Shown in pieces: positions 5,057 to 6,295 of a DNA stretch of 6,295 bases. The notes under the pieces were generated by a model. The model ran no database searches, was not told where the DNA came from, and saw only the letters and a program-made list of their open reading frames with translations. This stretch comes from RYN-425 sp035542755 (GTDB taxonomy: Bacteria; Patescibacteriota; Saccharimonadia; Saccharimonadales; UBA10212): the NCBI GenBank assembly GCA_035542755.1, contig DATKKU010000010.1, positions 1 through 6,295 of the forward strand. The letters are read 5' to 3'. A program made the position numbers and the translations under genes. Numbering within the stretch: position 1 is the stretch's first letter; every line of letters begins with the position of its first letter.

Positions 5057-5776
5057 ATGGGCGCAGAGCAGTTAAAATCCGAACTAAACGACCTGTTTAA
5101 ACCAAATGCGGCGGCCCAGACGGCGCAGTTTTTTAAGGCATACGATGGCGGCTACAGCCAGCACGACAAATTCTTAGGCATCAAAGTGCCGGTCATTCGG
5201 GCCATTTGTAAAAACTATAGTGATTTACCGCTGACAGAAATCGCCAAACTGTTAAAAAGCCCCATTCACGAACACCGTTTTGCCGGCCTGGTGATTTTAA
5301 CTAACCGTGCCAAAAAAGCCGCTGCCGCCAACAAAAAAGCACTCTACGATTTTTACATGGCGCATATTGCAGGCGTTAATAACTGGGACTTGGTAGACAT
5401 CAGCTGCCGTGATGTAATCGGCGGCTACCTGATAGATAAATCGCGCCAACCGCTTTATAAGTTGGCCAAATCCAAAAATATCTGGGAGCGCCGGATAGCT
5501 ATTGTTAGCACCTGGGAATTTATCCGCCAAAAAGACCTAGCTGACACATTTAAAATTTCCGAAATGCTGATGGCCGACACTCACGATTTAATTCATAAAG
5601 CCGTTGGTTGGATGCTGCGCGAAGCCGGCAAACGCGACCGCGCACAACTACTGAAGTTTTTAGACGCCCACGCCCACGAACTGCCGCGCACAACCCTAAG
5701 ATATTCCATTGAGCATTTGCCGCCCGAGCAGCGCCAACACTATATGGCCTTGAAATCCAAAACCAGAGTAGAATAA
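5057..5776 (+). CDS. alkD: DNA alkylation repair protein, AlkD-like HEAT-repeat glycosylase
   Basis: This 239-aa protein is all-helical and matches the AlkC/AlkD DNA-glycosylase family, which removes alkylated bases without classic base flipping. Typical stretches are FLGIKVPVIRAI (39-50), HRFAGLVIL (73-81), NNWDLVDISCRDVIG (108-122), WERRIAIVSTWEFI (143-156) and LIHKAVGWMLREAGKRD (178-194). W110 and D114 have the spacing of the catalytic Trp/Asp pair W109/D113 of the Bacillus cereus enzyme, and R145 or R146 and W185 probably match the other two DNA-contacting residues. Length is normal for the family. It follows the methyltransferase-like gene by 3 nt with no good Shine-Dalgarno sequence, so translation is likely coupled. 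The C-terminus KTRVE is encoded by a degenerate boundary repeat. Confidence 0.93.
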   Translation: MGAEQLKSELNDLFKPNAAAQTAQFFKAYDGGYSQHDKFLGIKVPVIRAICKNYSDLPLTEIAKLLKSPIHEHRFAGLVILTNRAKKAAAANKKALYDFYMAHIAGVNNWDLVDISCRDVIGGYLIDKSRQPLYKLAKSKNIWERRIAIVSTWEFIRQKDLADTFKISEMLMADTHDLIHKAVGWMLREAGKRDRAQLLKFLDAHAHELPRTTLRYSIEHLPPEQRQHYMALKSKTRVE

Positions 5777-5778
5777 GA
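5759..5778 (+). repeat. Boundary repeat copy 7 (degenerate)
   Basis: AAAACCAGAGTAGAATAAGA matches the full form at 18 of 20 positions and shares four further bases (TTAT) with copy 3. It is coding for the C-terminus and stop of the AlkD-like protein. TAGAAT (5769-5774) keeps the -10 pattern. Here the following gene has a Shine-Dalgarno sequence and a leader of about 15 nt. Confidence 0.75.
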
Positions 5779-5786
5779 TTATAAAA

Positions 5787-5794
5787 GAGGAGGT
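5787..5794 (+). promoter_or_regulatory. Ribosome binding site
   Basis: GAGGAGGT ends 3 nt before ATG 5798, closer than usual but clearly a Shine-Dalgarno sequence. It shows that this genome uses both Shine-Dalgarno and leaderless starts. Confidence 0.75.
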
Positions 5795-5797
5795 AAG

Positions 5798-6181
5798 ATG
5801 TTAAACGAATCTGAAGTAGTCGCCAATGTGGCTGTAAAAGACGTTAAAAAGGCCAAACAATTTTATGAAAATACTCTAGGGCTAGAAGTTGTGGACGACG
5901 CCGACTTTGGCGTGACGTTTAAGTCTGGGGCAACTAGCCGACTGTTTGTCTACCCAACGCCAATGGCCGGCACTGCCAAATCAACCTGCGCCACTTGGGA
6001 AGTTAGAGACATCAAGAAAGTAACCAATCAGCTAAGCAGCAAGGGTGTAGAATTTGAACATTACGAATTTCCAGGTGCCGAGCATGAAGGTCCAATCCAT
6101 ATCATGCAGGGCAATAGAGCCGCCTGGTTTAAAGACCCCGATGGCAACATTTTGGGCCTAAGCGAAATCACTAAGCAGTAA
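5798..6181 (+). CDS. VOC superfamily protein (glyoxalase/bleomycin-resistance fold)
   Basis: The 127-aa protein has the two beta-alpha-beta-beta-beta modules of the vicinal oxygen chelate fold. Module 1 is VVANVAVKDVKKAKQFYENT (7-26) with LGLEV after it; module 2 is ATWEVRDIKKVTNQLSSKGV (65-84), then AAWFKDPDGNILGLSE (108-123), the family's typical end. E123 and E68 fall where metal ligands are common. The first strand has V8 or N10 where many metal-dependent members have His, so the metal site may be altered. Such proteins act in methylglyoxal removal, antibiotic binding or dioxygenation; which applies here cannot be said. Start is set by GAGGAGGT just upstream. The next gene begins 2 nt after its stop. 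Confidence 0.92.
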   Translation: MLNESEVVANVAVKDVKKAKQFYENTLGLEVVDDADFGVTFKSGATSRLFVYPTPMAGTAKSTCATWEVRDIKKVTNQLSSKGVEFEHYEFPGAEHEGPIHIMQGNRAAWFKDPDGNILGLSEITKQ

Positions 6182-6183
6182 AA

Positions 6184-6295
6184 ATGGCAGCCGAATCCGA
6201 ACCATCCTACCCAACTCAAATTCCAGCGGGCGAGCCGGGCGAGTATCACTATGCCTTTTACGGCGCCGGCTTTATGCCGGGTTATGTTATTAAAG
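6184..6295 (+). CDS. Partial CDS, unrecognised, runs off the window
   Basis: An open frame begins at ATG 6184, two bases after the stop of the VOC gene, and stays open for 37 codons to the window edge. The start of the protein is polar and Pro/Glu rich, then turns aromatic and Gly rich (YHYAFYGAGFMPGYVIK). No Shine-Dalgarno sequence is visible, so coupling to the VOC gene is likely. There is too little sequence for a family call. Confidence 0.6.
   Translation, partial: MAAESEPSYPTQIPAGEPGEYHYAFYGAGFMPGYVIK

Noticed and set aside
581..5778. CRISPR array
   Set aside because: The repeats are separated by whole genes of different lengths, not by uniform short spacers, and no cas gene is present.

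Overview
The window looks like accessory DNA from an uncultivated, streamlined bacterium. I lean towards Patescibacteria/CPR, possibly Saccharibacteria. The grounds are very tight spacing, starts placed directly after a TAAAAT -10-like box with no Shine-Dalgarno sequence, and a set of small, functionally unrelated, mostly single-gene units. No 16S or ribosomal gene is present, so this placement is inference. All readable genes fit ordinary stop codons.

Layout from left to right on the + strand unless noted: a Nudix hydrolase (6-590); a GC-rich orphan gene with its own promoter, strong RBS and 3' hairpin (about 602-1170; CDS 709-1098); a membrane-anchored, Ser/Thr-rich surface protein with a propeller-like outer domain (1235-2686); an orphan of 124 aa (2730-3104); a P-loop kinase-like NTPase of the FlaR/topology-modulation type (3121-3636); a second GC-rich unit on the minus strand encoding a small exported or anchored beta protein (3662-4069), again with its own promoter, RBS and terminator; a 73-bp hairpin element (4164-4236); a divergent SAM-methyltransferase-like protein (4250-5053) closely followed by an AlkD-like DNA alkylation repair protein (5057-5776); a VOC/glyoxalase-fold protein (5798-6181); and the first 37 codons of another gene (6184 to the end).

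The striking organisation is a short direct repeat, best form AAAACCAGCGTAAAATAAGA, found at almost every gene or unit boundary (581-600, 1175-1194, 2708-2727, 3103-3121, 3624-3640, 4152-4163 plus 4237-4249, 5759-5778). It often supplies the stop codon of the gene before it (GCG TAA) and a -10-like TAAAAT box 6 to 8 nt before the ATG of the gene after it. One copy is split exactly in two by the 73-bp inverted-repeat element, with a TAAA duplication. The two compositionally foreign genes each sit between two copies. Two explanations compete: a compact stop/promoter module for leaderless genes, or the core site of a gene-cassette array that collects unrelated single genes, in a manner like integrons but with no recognisable attC. 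No recombinase is present in the window, so the cassette reading remains a hypothesis.
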